Shown here one piece after another: positions 42,478 to 55,639 of a stretch of DNA of 64,000 nucleotides. Under the pieces are notes generated by a model, which was not told the origin of the DNA, ran no database searches, and worked only from the letters and a program-made list of their open reading frames with translations. The stretch covers positions 186,001-250,000 of the forward strand of contig NBIV01000078.1 in NCBI GenBank assembly GCA_003194525.1, written 5' to 3'. How positions within the stretch are numbered: position 1 is the first letter of the stretch; the number at the start of each line of letters is the position of its first letter. The position numbers and the translations under genes are program-made. Source of the DNA: Gracilariopsis chorda (taxonomy: Eukaryota > Rhodophyta > Florideophyceae > Gracilariales > Gracilariaceae).

Positions 42478-45400
42478 CTGGGGGTACTTATGAACTCTGC
42501 CGTAGTGCTGCTCCCAAGGAGCAGAAAAAGAAAGGACCAGACAAGTCCTCCACTGGGTCACATCGAATAATTCGTCTTTGTACGCGCAGGCAAGCACGTT
42601 ACAGTTTCCAAACACCTCGTTGGAACCTTATTGACATTCACAATGTGAAGACAAGTTCATTCGACAGAAAACGACGTGAATGTCAGGGCGCATGTCAAGA
42701 CTCTGGCGCAGAACAATCCGTAACAGAAAAACAACAGGCCCAAGCGTGTTTTAAACTTGTAGCCATTCCATTAAAGCTGAGCCACTCCAACAAAGCCTTT
42801 AAATTTGGAGATGGCGTATACTTCAGCCAAGTAACTATGCAAGTACGCATTCCATTGCCTGGAAACACTTTCCTTCCACTAGAGATTGACATTTTTGACG
42901 CATCTGTCCCTCTTCTTACTGGTCTAGCCACTTTGGTTCTACCTGCTCTTATACCTGACAACGTGGACAACATGCTAGTCAACAAGAAGCTCAACTGGTC
43001 GATACCAATCACAAGAAAATTCGGGCATATGTACTTAGAATGGAACTTCTCTGAGATTTTTTACACCAAGAGCGAGCTCCGAAAAATGCACATGCACTTC
43101 TACCATCCAAGCACAAATAAGCTTTCCAACTTGATCTCCCGAGCATAGCCAGAAAATGCCACACCCGAGACCAGAACACTCATCGAGCGTATCTCAAAAT
43201 CATGTACCACGTGCCAACGTTTTGCATCTCAGCCACAATCCTTCCAAGTATCCATTCCAGGCAATATAAAATTTAACAGTGAAATTGCTTTGGGTCTTAT
43301 TTTCTTGGATAAACTGCCAGTTTTACACGTTTTTGATACACAAAGGCACTTCACCTCTGCAGTATTCCTAAATAGTCAAACCAAAGAATCAATCTGATAT
43401 GCATTTATCAGTTATTGGGCAGCATTATACACCGCTTATCCAGACAGGATGAGAGTGGATAAGGCCAGACAATTCAGACCGCTCGATGGAAAGAACTGAC
43501 AAGCTTGGCTGGAATCACTTTTCAATTCTCAGGCATCGAAAGTCATAATTCCCTTAGAACTGCTGAACGGTACCATGAACCCTTACGTCGTATCTACAAA
43601 AAGATTGGATACAGCGAGCCTGATGGCCTCGTCACCTCAGCCCTTCGACTTGCTGTCAAGGCTACGAAAGATACAATGAATCCCGAAGGACTTATACCTT
43701 CACTACTCGTGTTTGGAGTTCTTCCTGGCTTTCCAGCGTTAAGCACAGAACTTCCAAATCATAAAGAGCAAATGAGAGCTCTTCAAATTGCGCGCACTGA
43801 GAGGGAGACCATCACTTCCGAGCTTCATTTGCGCCGTAAAATCGTCGCTCGCATTCCATCGGCCGCACCGACAAGCTTGAAAGTTGGACAAGAAGTTCTA
43901 GTTTATCGAGAAGATTTGAAACCAATAAAATGGACTGGACCCTACAAAACTATAAGAATTGATAACAAACAAGTCTTTATCAATCGCAATGGTGAAACAT
44001 TCCAACATTCTATTGCACATGTCAAACATTGTCATCGTAACGAACTAATGGAGAAACTTCATAGTTGTCTCCAAGCAATACTTCATAGTTATGTTGAACT
44101 CTATGGTGTCCCAATCAATGCAGTGTTAGGTCCTTCCGATCACCGTCAGAACCTAGCATCATTCAGTGAAGCCAAACGAAAAGAGCTGGCAGGACTAGTA
44201 TCCCGCGTAAAGTGGAAAGTCATTAGAAAAGATGAAGTGTCAGAAGACGCCAATATCCTCACTAGCCGCTTTGTGCTCGCCATCAAAACTTCTGAAACTG
44301 ATGAAGAAATCTTCAAAGTCAGATTTGTCGCCCAAGGGCACAAATGCCAAGAAAACAGTTTTCTAGTGCACAATTCGCCTAATCTAAGACAATATACAAC
44401 CCAAATTCTCGTTACCGTCGCCACTATTCTTGGATATAGAGTATGCAACACAGATGTTCGTCAAGCATACTTGCAATCCGCACAGAAGCTCATGCGTAAA
44501 GTATACCGGAAGCCTCCAAAAGAACTGGAACGTCCAGGACATATGGTATTGGAACTTCTCCCCCCTCTTTATGGACTTTCAGACTCTGGTACCGAACATT
44601 AACAACTCATCTGAAAGAAGACCTAGGAATGAACCCGACGAAAAAAGATCTGTCACTGTTTATGAAACACGGACAGGCAAAGCTCATTGGGTTAACCGGT
44701 GTTTACGTAGATGACCTCCTTCAACGCGGAACCGATCAATTCCTGCAACAGCCAGAGATCACCGTTCAGAAGTTTGAAGCAGAGGACTTGGAAATGGATT
44801 CCACTTTATTCGCAGGCGTCAGAGTACGCACCACCGATAATGGATTTGTCCTAAGTCAGGAACATCATGCCAAACGATTGTGGGTTCTTCCAAAAGATTG
44901 CACTTTCTCTGATTTCCTTTCATTGAGACATAAAATTGCTTGGTTGACCCACACGCGACCAGATATTTGTTGTGCTGTGAACATGGCTGCTTCAGTTTCG
45001 GAGCAATCTTTTTCAAAGGAAGATGTGAAAAACTTCAACAAAGTCGTAACACATGTTCAGCAAAGTCAAAGCGTGAGCCTGAAATATGTTAAAATTGATT
45101 TCAATTTACTTCACCTCAAAGTATACTCTGATTCATCATTTGCCAACAATGCAGACAACTCATCTCAGATCGGATTCATTATTCTTGTCGTGGACAAGTT
45201 TGACAACTGCAATATTCTTCATTTCTCAAGTCACAAAATTCGACGCGTGACCAGATCAGTTTTAGGAGGAGAACTATACGCATTTGCAGATGCATTCAAT
45301 ATAGCTTACGTTATCAAACACGACTTAGAGTCAATAATTAGGAAGAAAATTCCAATCACAATGCTCACTGACTCCAAAAGTTTATTTGACATAATAAGAA

Positions 45401-45627
45401 AAAGCTCATCGTCATCTGAAAAGCGACTAATGATCGACATTTCAGCAGTTCGTGAAGCATACTCGAACCATGAAATTTTTGATGTTGGATATGTCACCTC
45501 CGACAACAACGCCGAATCTTTCACGAAAGTTAAGAACTGTGATGCTTTGAACCAAATTATATTTACTTCCAAATGCATTTTGGATGTTCAACAATTAGTT
45601 ATACGTGATTTTCTGCGACATTTGTAA
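42474..45627 (+). pseudogene. Pol of copia 2, multiple breaks
   Basis: The -1 frame is open without interruption from the gag stop through CRSAAPKEQKKKGPDK into the protease (42645-43148). The protease motif is ACQDSGAEQSV. Integrase is broken near 43147 and 43390-43500. RT and RNase H follow in 43505-44602 and 44629-45627, with VYVDDLLQRG near 44705, KVYSDSSFANN and an intact RNase H end (ITMLTDSKSLFD). Copy 2 shows the unbroken gag-pol linkage that copy 1 has lost. Confidence 0.88.
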
Positions 45628-45649
45628 GCAATACAAAAGCAGGAGGGAA

Positions 45650-46020
45650 TGTGAAAACGTAGGTATGCTCACCGTCCTTATCAGACGGTGGAACACAAAG
45701 AAATGGACCAGACCATCTCAACATCCTTAAGGATGGTGAGAAAGCGCCTTGCCTTCTCACCATCCCTAAGGATAATGACATGGCCTGCGTACAATGCGGC
45801 ATGCATTGCTGCGTGCATCTAGCTTAGTCCGAGGAAGACCAGTAGCGTCTTCCTCTCTCTACTATAAAAGGGACAGAACAGAGCGCAACCCCGTTCTCTG
45901 TTCTCAACCAACTTAACTCCAACTACTTCAACTTGTGCTGAAGCAAAGAAATTTTCTTTTGAGGGCTGTCTTTAGCTATTGCTACAGGCCGCCTTCTTTT
46001 TTACGTATTACTTCACGACA
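45650..46020 (+). repeat. Second LTR of copia 2, shared with partial copy 3
   Basis: 371 bp, TGTGAAAACG...TCACGACA. It is followed by TTCCGGAATGATCC, i.e. the start of an internal region, not host DNA. Confidence 0.88.
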
Positions 46021-46522
46021 TTCCGGAATGATCCGTGGATAATCGTAGATGTTTACTGTTCACAAGTAAGTCATTCGACACCCAAAGAATTTAAAAATTT
46101 TGTTGGTCTTGACTACGGGTTGTTAACCAGTACGTATAAGACGTAATAACTAACCACACATTTTTTTATTTTATATTCTTTGTGTCCAATCAGCATATAA
46201 CTACAGTGGCTCGTAACCAGCAAGGCACTGTCTTTATTCATAGTTCAATCTATCTTACGGTAACCATAGAGCACCCAGCCTCCCTGCATCGTCACAACCT
46301 TGCCGTACTACGAGCGCCACCAACCAATCAATAATGACCGAACATATTGGACCATCTGACCCCTTCGGAAGTCGACAGTGATTCAGAACCAGGCCACCAG
46401 TCAACTGTATCCAGCTTCAAGCCTCCAAGTATCTTTGAACTTGAAGCCGAAAACGTACCCATGCCCCGCCGCTGCCAGACATCACCAGTACCAGTGCAAC
46501 CAAGCACCAGTGCAATTGGAAG
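46021..46522 (+). pseudogene. Copia copy 3: leader, intron and N-terminal part of the zinc-finger ORF
   Basis: Same leader as copies 1 and 2. Donor CACAA/GTAAGT at 46066, acceptor AACTACAG/TGGCTCG at 46206, with A46065 plus TG 46207-46208 again giving an ATG. The frame reads ARNQQGTVFIHSS and is stopped by TAA TGA near 46330. Homology to copy 2 ends near 46522, so the copy is truncated before the fingers. Confidence 0.8.
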
Positions 46523-46529
46523 CTCCTCC

Positions 46530-49500
46530 ATACGTGCTGCACTGCAACCATGGTTACAGACTTCTTTTCAGAGAAGTGGCGCCAATGCCATATAGCTTGG
46601 GTACAACTGTTCAATGAATATAATTCGAACTGCAGTTGAATGGAACTACAAAGATCCAAAACAAATGTGGGTTCTGGGGTTCTCACATCTGCTTTGCGTT
46701 CGCCGAATTCTTGTCGCTCTTTTATGTATTGCGTAAGCTTTGCTGCTGAACTTCAAGACCTGTATTCAAAAAGGGGAACATGTCAGCAAGTAATTTGATT
46801 GTGGGCCACCAGAGTTTGACTTGTACGGCAATATATGGCCATATAGGGCTATTTCTGAAATCTCTGGATGATGTCGAAAAAGTAATGCTTTTGTTTCCTG
46901 ATCATCTAAAAACTATCGATCAATACGTGCAGTGTATGCAGGAGCATGAAGAACGATTACGAAACGCTCCTACTCAGCAAATACTAGGATTCGATGTATA
47001 CTTCGCACCACAGAACAATATTTTTTCCGATAAGACAAACCCAAAAAAGCGGTAAACTGGAGATGGTTATTGGAATCGGATCAATGTTGACAACACATAT
47101 CAGTCTTCCGGACTATTCAATCTCTGTAGATCAATCGCAAAACGTGAGCGGACCATTGCTGGCCGTCATCTGGCGGCAAGAGTCAAGTATTTTGCACACC
47201 GTGGACAGGTATTTGACACCGCAAAATTGCCTCCTTGAGGTATTATGGAGCTACCCCCTCTGATCGCTACTCATGGCACACTAGAAGTCCACATATTGTG
47301 AAGACAAACATTGACCACAACTCTGCATCTCACGACACAAGCTCAAAGAGAAGTCCATCACAAAACTACGTCGATTCTTATGGAACTGAATCTGGGGAAA
47401 GAACAGAACTTACAGCTGGAGATGACGAAGGACGGACAAAATTCGCAACCGAGGGTGAATCTATTCAAGGGCAAGACGAACTTATTTTTTATCTCAATCA
47501 ATGGCTGCAGGAAGCAAGGCGCTATTCTCAGCTGCTTCGTCAACTATTGGTGCTATTGGACGCCCAACCCATCAGTATCTTAGTTCAAGGAATGAATATA
47601 TGTTGAAATTTGTAGCAGAATTTGTTCATGATGCTGAGGTTGCATTACCGAACACTCCTTCACTTCCCCATCCGTATCATGCCGAATTCTCATGAATTTC
47701 ACAAATTATCGGCCATTATGCAGTACAAGGAGCAGCACTCCCTCGAATGATGCCACAGGAACAGTTCAGTCTACTGATGAATCTGGAGATGAAACCAGCC
47801 TCTTAGAATGCCGACCTTTGGAAGCTTTTCACGACAGTTTGGAAACCTCCGTTTCTCTACAGTTTTCCGAAGATGTAGAACAGAAGCTGTCCTCTTCAAC
47901 AAGTAGGGAAAACAGCCACGAAAGCGACAATACACCAGATGTACCACGGGACACGAATATTACACGTTCGCCGGCCGCAGACTGTGAGGCATATGTTAGG
48001 GATGCACCAAACCTCATTGCCAATACTATTAATAATGAAGATTTATTGAGATCCGCCAACCCAGACGCAGATGATGAACAAGCGGCACCGGAGCAGCAGA
48101 CATCAATTAGCCAGGTAGAGAACTCACACAAGTTGATGTAACAGGAGATACTGAAAGATCTAGAGCCAGTTTAACGTTTGTGTCATGTGTTTACGACGAC
48201 TTCAAAGCGCATTATAGGCTTGAAGATGACAGTGATGGCTTAGAACCCCCCATTCATGGCTCAGATCATCGGAAACCGAAAGAGGTGGTAGCCGAGCTCT
48301 TTCCAAAACTACATGAAAAGAGTAATGCGGACGACGGCGGTGAAGCTACTCCAACAAATATGGAAATATTTTTGACCTTGACAGTTCTACGAATCATGCG
48401 GAAGAATCACAGATCAGCAAAACTACTCTAAGATCAGATGACAAAGTATACATGAGTTTCATGCACGAATTGCAATCCAGTCACGAGTAGGACGTGGAAG
48501 GACGTCGAGGATTAGACTTGCGTTTCAGCGAGCCGGAGAAAGCTCACCTGGTTGCTCTAAAGCGGCTCGGGTTTGAAGGAAACAAGCTGGAGACGTCTCA
48601 TAGGGCAACACGAACACGATAAAGAACTTAAGAGACGAAACATTTCAACTCACTTCAATTCTATCGTACTAGTGTAATAGTTGATGAAGATAACCTAATC
48701 TGATCTGAAGTATACTTTCCGGTGTGTGACGCCGATCAAAAATACGCCAAACTTGGACATGTACCATGTCTCATGAAGGAAGAAGATGAAGTACTTCAGA
48801 GTGACCTAGAGGATATCGAATTTACTTTACAGAAAGAACATCAGGAGTGGGAAGTACAACTGAAAACACTGGTGGGTACCGTTCTGTCATCGGCCTGTTT
48901 CTTAGCAGAATGAAAGTTCGCACGTCATATGGAAGAGGGATTGAAACTTACACAGGATGAGCAAGACGAAAGACATGTAGAAGTGCGTGACCTAGACCAA
49001 GAGCTGAAGAAGCGAATGTGGACGTGAAAAATTGAACAAACTAGAAATGGAGAAGAGGGGCGAAGGTTTGATTCAGAAATCATGGCATTGGATGTTTCGC
49101 ATCAGAAAGAAAGCAATACGGTCTTTGATTTACTTGAGTCAGAAATAGACACCCTAGTCTTGACGCTTCAAAGTACAGAGGAAGAAGAGCGCGTGGTACT
49201 TTTGTTGCGTAATGAATCAAGCTTAGGGTGTGGACAAATAATAATCGATGTGGAGGATTTATTGAATAGTTATTAACAACTGGAGAGCAAAGAGGATCAT
49301 CAAGAAGACCAGGAGGAAGAAGAAATATATCAAAACATTCCTGAAAGGAATGATTTACAGGAAGAGTATGTCATCAATGAAGAGCAAGTGGAGTTCTACG
49401 CAGATTTGTATGCTACAGAGTCAATTAAGTACGCCCAGGACGTAGCCGAACATTTAATAGAAGGCATGCCGCGCAAAGAGATGAAACTTCTGGTAGTGTC

Positions 49501-50890
49501 CAAATAAGGCGATATCTGTACAAGGTCGCGGAAGAAAACGAAGTTTCTTCTGAATCTCCGTCAAACTGTGCGTCTTCGTTCATTCAGTATCAAGCCAGGC
49601 GTTTTTCTCCGCAGAGTGTTTCAAGTCCCGTTCTCCCATCCGTCAATGTGCATGATGGTACACGGCCCCCACTGAAAGAGATTGCAGGGAATTCTGGACT
49701 ATCCGTCAGTTCTGGATTCGCATCCCTCTAGGAATTACAAAAAAAAGGACTACTTTGAGCAGACTAAATCCAGTCCATGAAGTAAAGATCAAAAATTGCT
49801 GCTTAACGGCGCCCCCGAAGATGCCAGTAACTTGGGAAATCTTTCAGTTGAACTGAGTTCTCTCAATATTACTTTCTCAAGGAAGTCTGTTGACGACTTA
49901 ATGAGTAATCCCAGGTCCACGAGCACGCTTCATGCTCTCATCCAAAGAATATAGACAGCGAAAGCATCAACTTCTCGTTGTATGTCAGATTCCTTAGAAC
50001 AAAGAAATCCTAACGCCATAGCATGGTTTGTCAAAACATCATTAGAACTATTCTAGTGGTTTTGGGGCACCTGCACCGAGCTTCTGCGCATATTCGCATT
50101 CTCGATAGAGAGATAACTATCATTTGTCACTTCTGTGAAGTACAATACCGTGTTGCTGATGTTATTTCAATGGAAGATTGTACCGATGTGATCCTCACCT
50201 GTACGCAGTTCTATAGAGATCGAGAGGCCATCCTCGAGGGTGCGGTTTGTGTCTTGTACTGTTTATAGCAGGATGTCGACAGAGAAACCTTGGTGAGGAA
50301 AAACGAGAATGCTCTAAGACAACTTGAAAGGATCGACAATCTACTCAACTCAGCCGCCGAGCAGGAACGCAAGCATCGCATCCGGGCTCAGCACGCCAGA
50401 TTGATTGTTAATCAAGTTCGTTTGCAGCAAAAAGGAGTCAGTCGACACTTGCTTCTCAGCAAAGATGTCGCAGCATCTCAGGAATAAATTGCTCCACTAA
50501 AGCTTAGAATACGGCCTTCACATGCTCTCTTCTGTTCTCGGTTGAGTGAATTGAAATCGAAAGGAGTGGTCTGAGTACATTGACAAAGAAAAGCAAATTA
50601 AAGTCCCAGCTACATCATGCAACGTTAAAAGGGTTTAATGCAGATCGCGAAAGGGTTGCCGGTGACCCTCAACGTCAAGATCAATTGAAATCCACGTTCA
50701 ATGTTTTTATAGGAGTGCAAACCTCTTTCTACTAGCCGCTTCATTAGCTTTAACCGCAGTAACTACGCTGATAGGAACCAGGTTATTCCAAAATAGCAAG
50801 GTGTCATACAATGGTAACAGATATGAACAGATATCGCAACCACAATCAGCTTCCAATGAACTCATACCTCGAGCCTGGTGAAGATTCCAC
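46530..50890 (+). pseudogene. Large decayed coding region: coiled-coil protein with C-terminal membrane anchor
   Basis: A chain of plus-strand frames changes register repeatedly (46780-47055, 47235-47606, 47692-48141, 48180-48431, 48722-48913, 49082-49500, 50023-50487, 50560-50890). They share an acidic, Glu/Asp/Ser/Lys-rich composition and heptad-like text, for example EDIEFTLQKEHQEWEVQLKT. Near the end ADRERVAGDPQRQDQLKS passes by one frame change into a hydrophobic span, LFLLAASLALTAVTTLIGT (about 50720-50776), then a short polar tail and a stop at about 50885. It looks like one or two large genes that have lost their function. I recognise no family. Direct neighbours on both sides are mobile-element debris. 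Confidence 0.45.
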
Positions 50891-51163
50891 ACAGTGGAGG
50901 ACGACGGCTGCTTCTCTGAAAGTAGGAGTGGATGAAGTAAAACCACTGTATCCTTGGTACAGATGGTTTCTCATGTTACATTGAAAATGCGTTGTCTGTA
51001 TTCTGAACGCGTTCCTGTTCTTCATCTTGATAGAGAAAACGATTAAGTTGTTTTGATTTCGTGGCGATGTCCACTTGCCTGATTCACTGTTTGTTCGCCT
51101 GCAAAGATCGGAAGCAGCACTTGAAAGCTTCTGATATTCCAATCGCGCTTAACATCTACGCAT

Positions 51164-51666
51164 CTACGCAGCTAGACCAATCACGTCATAATGTCGCCGA
51201 TCTTTTTCGTTTCTTTCTTTTTCCATCTTCAAGCGTTCCTGTTCCATGTGGAACCGGTTTTGTTCTAATAGTTGACGTTCTTTCGATTACTGGAGAAGAA
51301 AAACTGTCATTTCGTCAACAAAGTTAGAAGCCTGCATACGTCGAACGCATTTCCTGCTCGGAGATTTTGAGCTATAGGTTCCTCCATCACTTTGCACTGC
51401 GATAGTCTTGCGTTTTATGGCCATCATGCGTATTTCTTCACCGGCATCAATTATTTTCTTCTCATGTGCACAAAGCTCTTCCTTTTCTACGTTCCCCGCT
51501 TCTGCTTTTTCATCCATTTCAAGAATAAGATGATCTAGCAGCACTTTTTTTCACCATACTCGTCAACAATTCCAGTTGCGGGCACATTTCGCCTATTTTC
51601 CTCTCTTTGTATAGCGACAAGCCTTTTCAATCGGTCGACGAGCTTATTTTGTGATGGAAGATCCAT
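51164..51666 (-). pseudogene. Coiled-coil protein fragment, one frameshift and one stop
   Basis: From the ATG at 51666 the frame reads MDLPSQNKLVDRLKRLVAIQ. At a run of seven A (51551-51545) it passes into the -1 frame (LLDHLILEMDEKAEAGN). A TAA at 51289-51287 interrupts it, after which QLLEQNRFHMEQERLKMEKE continues in the same frame to 51164. The Glu/Lys-rich tail resembles C-terminal coiled coils of Myb/SANT-like accessory proteins of DNA transposons, but the DNA-binding part is missing, so this is a guess. The frame junction again falls on A-AAA-AAG. Confidence 0.4.
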
Positions 51667-51718
51667 ATAAAAAAACGTCAATAAGGACAACTGAGTTAGT
51701 TCTTGGGTCTTTTTTGTC

Positions 51719-51726
51719 TATAAAAG
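51719..51726 (+). promoter_or_regulatory. Strong TATA box with no clear gene
   Basis: TATAAAAG is followed by a Pro/Thr-rich then hydrophobic open frame (to 52087) that has no ATG. This is probably a promoter inside a solo or decayed LTR. Confidence 0.4.
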
Positions 51727-52089
51727 GCGCCGGAAGTTGGCTTCTGCTCCAACTCCGGCCACCACACCACCCAGCTCAACCCCAACCCCCAGGGTTCAAC
51801 CAACATCAGCAGTCCTGTCTGTAGGGGTAGCAACCTTGGGCTGGGTTCTTTCAACTACTTTCCTTTGGCCGGTCCGTGTTGCCGGCCTCCAACCAACAAC
51901 CCTCCATATCTTGGTGTTTCTTGGCCTTGGGTTCTCCTTTTTTTCTATAAGTTTTTATCTGTTTGATTCTGGAGAACTGCCTCTGGATCGTTCATATTTA
52001 TTTTTATACTTCGTTTTGGGCTGCTGTGTTCACCGAAAAAATCATACATTGATCAAGCCATTCAGCGTGAGATTTATTGTGGATTAATC

Positions 52090-52827
52090 GCAGGTGTTGG
52101 ACTTGGAATCGCTCTGACTCGTCCCATTATTCGGTTCTTGTTTACGTTTGTCTACTTCGGTGTTTTGAAGGCCTACACTTAGTCATTGTTGGTGGCTAGC
52201 GCTCCTTGTTTTGCTACGAAGAGGCTATTGTTTTTGTTTTATTTTGGATTGTAATCGCCGCGCTGTTTTTACCACCAAAATGGCGTCTTCAATTAGCAGT
52301 AGCTAGGAGCAGCCGGTAGTGAAGTACTTAGTCGCCGACGCTTGGAGCTTCTCAGTACACGAGCGGACAAGAATGGCATGAACCCAAGTCCCTAGTCTTG
52401 GATCCTTTCTCGGATTTCCGAAATTAGTGCATGACTTGCTTCCCCTCGCCCTTCCGAGGGCATTAACCGCCAACCGCTTACCCATGATTACACGTTCCGT
52501 CGCACATCGCAGTTCAGGATCTCTATAGGACAATCGCCACGGCAAGCGGCACCCCTTCGTATAAGGTTATTTGTGCGGATCACCGCGAGCTACTGAATCC
52601 CTTCAGGGAAATATTGGTGATAGCACACTGGTGTGTGGCGTGCCTTATTTTTTTGCGACTTTTCAGCCCAGAGGCAGTACTGACATTACGTCGGCAGTGG
52701 TGACTTCGGTAGCTCCAAGGTCCTTTACCGCACTTTATGCACCGGTCTTGAGCGCGATATATCCGATTCTAGGATGGGTTGTGAATGTCAGCGGGTCCCT
52801 AGCAGTCGCCAAAGAGTTCTTTTCCGA
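52090..52827. other. Spacer with an open frame of unknown meaning
   Basis: The plus-strand frame 52571-52867 reads PYFFATFQPRGSTDITSAVV and ALYAPVLSAIYPILGWVVNV. I recognise no family. No repeats were matched. Confidence 0.35.
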
Positions 52828-53820
52828 TCAGGGAGGGCGCATTCTTACTGAGAGAGGCAGCTTTTGAGGAGTTGTTTTTGTTCCTTTATTGCTTCGATCC
52901 CGACGAGGAAGTAGAACATGGCAGATGTCCCTCATTCCACTTCTCAGAAATGTACACTGTAGGGACGTAGTAGTAGACTTCAGCCATATTGGGAGGTGTA
53001 CCATCAGGGTAGCGGACGGAGAGCTTCTTCTTGAAGAGGACTGGAAGGGTGAGCTGGAAAAACGTAAACGCTTCGGTGACCCGGGTGTTACAGATGTCTC
53101 CCAGCTCGCGAAACTTCGTGACAATTCCCTAGAGAGAGCCTTCACTAAATCACAACCAAATGAGCTGGACCCTGGCAAGCCCCGGTTCGTTATCGCGGAC
53201 AAATTCAGAGAGCATTCTAGACTGCAGTTCGTCGAGTTTCTGGAAGCTCGTGCCTTCTCGGGTTGAACGAGAGTACCAATGATCTGCCTTGTCACGCAAA
53301 CGCAGGAGACGATTCGCACTTCCTGTGAGTCGGTGATGGAAGGAAAGAGACCGGTGAATTTTTGAACCTTCGAAATGACAGATCAGACCTTGATCAAGGT
53401 TCGCTCGCTGTCACGTCCATGGTATGTGGAAACGTTAGAAGACTTCAGAACCTGTAGGAGAGAAGTAGTTGAGCCAGAATGGTTTCGAACGTCCGGCACT
53501 TATTCTTTGAAAAGCTCTCCTAAAGGAACTGGAGGTGGTAATATAGGTCCAGTTGGGTCATCGAGGCGGTTGTGCAACGCCTGCAGCTGATAGACTACCA
53601 TACGAATCGGTGTTTGTTGTTCCTTAATCATCGACAGGAGCGCTGTTGGAGGAAGTTCGGAGCCTGAGCAGTTGACATTGAGCTCCATGGCGGCCGTGTT
53701 TCCGAGATTGGCAGGTGGAATCTGGTTTGCAGTGCCTACAGAGTCCAAATGAAAGATAGGGGCAGGTGATGGCGCCGCTGATGAAATATGAGCATGGGTA
53801 GCTGGAGGCTGCGTTTGCAA
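52828..53820 (-). pseudogene. Possible Ty3/gypsy gag remnant
   Basis: One minus-strand frame from 53820 to 52828 has only two stops, at 53500-53502 and near 53386. It contains a Pro-rich N-terminal part, then STYHGRDSERTLIK and SKVQKFTGLFPSITDSQEVR, which resembles the start of a gypsy gag, followed by a Ser/Arg-rich stretch. No zinc knuckle or protease follows. A competing plus-strand frame (52889-53266) overlaps it. Confidence 0.4.
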
Positions 53821-55600
53821 TACCGGTTGAGAGCGAGAGCAATGAGGGGAGATGGCTTGAGACGGAGGAGTCGGAGTGGCAACTCGACGACCGAGTATGG
53901 ACTGACAGGCCAGTGGCCTGCGGAAAAAGTTACTTTGTTGCGATAATGAGTACCAGCTTTAAGGAACGGAACCTGATACTACCAAATGTAATACAGAGAG
54001 GAGATTAAGGGTGTAGGATGATGGTGTCTATTGTATTGGAACGCGCTCGCAAAGGTTTATCGCACCTTGCGACTCATATATGCATAGTTACCGCATCGCG
54101 GCGGACGTGCGTGATATATGAATCGGATGTCAATTACCCGACGCCGAGGTTACTTGCCCAATTTAAAGGATATTAGTTTACTTGTCACGTTCGCACACAT
54201 AGCACGCGTGTAACTCATCGTTGCACCTATTATTTAGGAATAGCTATATTCTATCTATCTAATTTAGTATAGTTGCCCGAAAGAGGGCCGGCCTGGACTA
54301 TACTTAGGAGGCGACCGCGACACCACCACGGGAAGTTAAACACAACAACCGAGTGTTCTGCTGTGACTCAGGAGCTCCTGATAATTAGTAAAACCCATCG
54401 GAGAGCCAATGCCTGGTGCGGGACTAGTTACCCCACCTCTTGGCATCTCTAACTGCATTACACGTCGCGTTACCATCCGCACTGCGTGTTGTACTATATC
54501 TTCTATATTTCCCCTGATACAGGCAGCACCCCCGTGTTCGCCGGTGATTCCGTATTTCTTTCTGGCTTGTCTCGTGCTTATTTTCCAGTTATACCGTACA
54601 ACTGCACGCCCGTCCTGACGGTGAACCTCGGAAGTACACCCGACTAGCGCACCCACCGCAGGTGGCTCTGTTTACTGTTGCTACCACTTTACAGAGGAGG
54701 GTACGAACGCCTTCGCCTGTCTTTCACTTTGCAGGGTATTGCACCACATCGATAGGTTCGAGGTCTGACTGGCTGGCTGGGCTATCATCAGGAGCGGGCC
54801 AGGTCGTGCCTCTTCATTTACATTGCTGCTGGAAGAGGGGTTGTAGCTAAGGTAGGTTACGCTGTGACGCAGTTCTAGCCTGTAGCGTCACGTGAAAGTA
54901 TTGTAGTGACAGTAAGAGGCAGTCTAGTTTGTAATATCGACTTGTTAGTTATACTACGTGTATTGCATTCGCACAATGCTCATGGTAGCGTAATATCGGT
55001 GGGCATGGGCATAGATTCCAAGATTTTTAAGTGCAACAACAACGTCCTACAGAGCACTCCGCTTTCAGTTGGACCTGACAGCGAGAACGGCGAGTGACGA
55101 CAGAATACGCAATGCTGCTTCAAGAAGAAAGCTTCTCGTATTATAGGTAGAATCTCCTACCCGGAACCTTCCAGGGTAAAACAATTACGACCCTTGTATT
55201 GTAAAATTGTGATTAGTTTTTGAGTAATAGGCTAGGAAGAACGGCATTAAGCGGCGAGCAACGCTGCGTGCTGGCAAACAGGGGTGATTTCGAGAAATAT
55301 GCAGGTCGTGTCTTCCCCCTATCGCTCGCAAATGGCTTGTACACAAAAAACGGCGGCGAGAGTGACTACGGAGTTTAGATAGCTTGGTATCGCTCGCAAA
55401 AGCCCTCTACAATAATAAAGCAGCGACAATCACAGTGAAATTTTGATATAGTTGCAATTTTACCCTCAGCACGTTCCTGAGTATTTGACAATTCAGGCAT
55501 CTGTGTCAAGTACAGTGCATTGTAATTAACTGACACTGCAAAAATAAACGCATTGCTAGCCAATTTATGGCGTGGTTGCCATAGAATCTAAGTTGCCAGC
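53821..55600. other. Spacer, nothing assigned
   Basis: Short overlapping frames only. No motif, RNA or clear repeat seen. Confidence 0.45.
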
Positions 55601-55639
55601 AACTGAGCACCAACAGCAGCTCACATAAGCAGCAGCCAA

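Larger units (their letters stand above)
39558..46020 (+). mobile_element. Copia element 2, older relative of element 1
   Basis: The 5' LTR is 39558-39938 and the second LTR 45650-46020. The internal order is the same as in element 1, including leader intron and zinc-finger ORF. LTRs differ by several substitutions and small indels, and gag and pol contain many stops, so it is much older than element 1. A polypurine stretch (AAAAGCAGGAGGGAA) precedes the second LTR. The sequence does not leave the family after that LTR but runs on into another internal region (copy 3), so no right-hand target duplication can be read. Confidence 0.92.
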
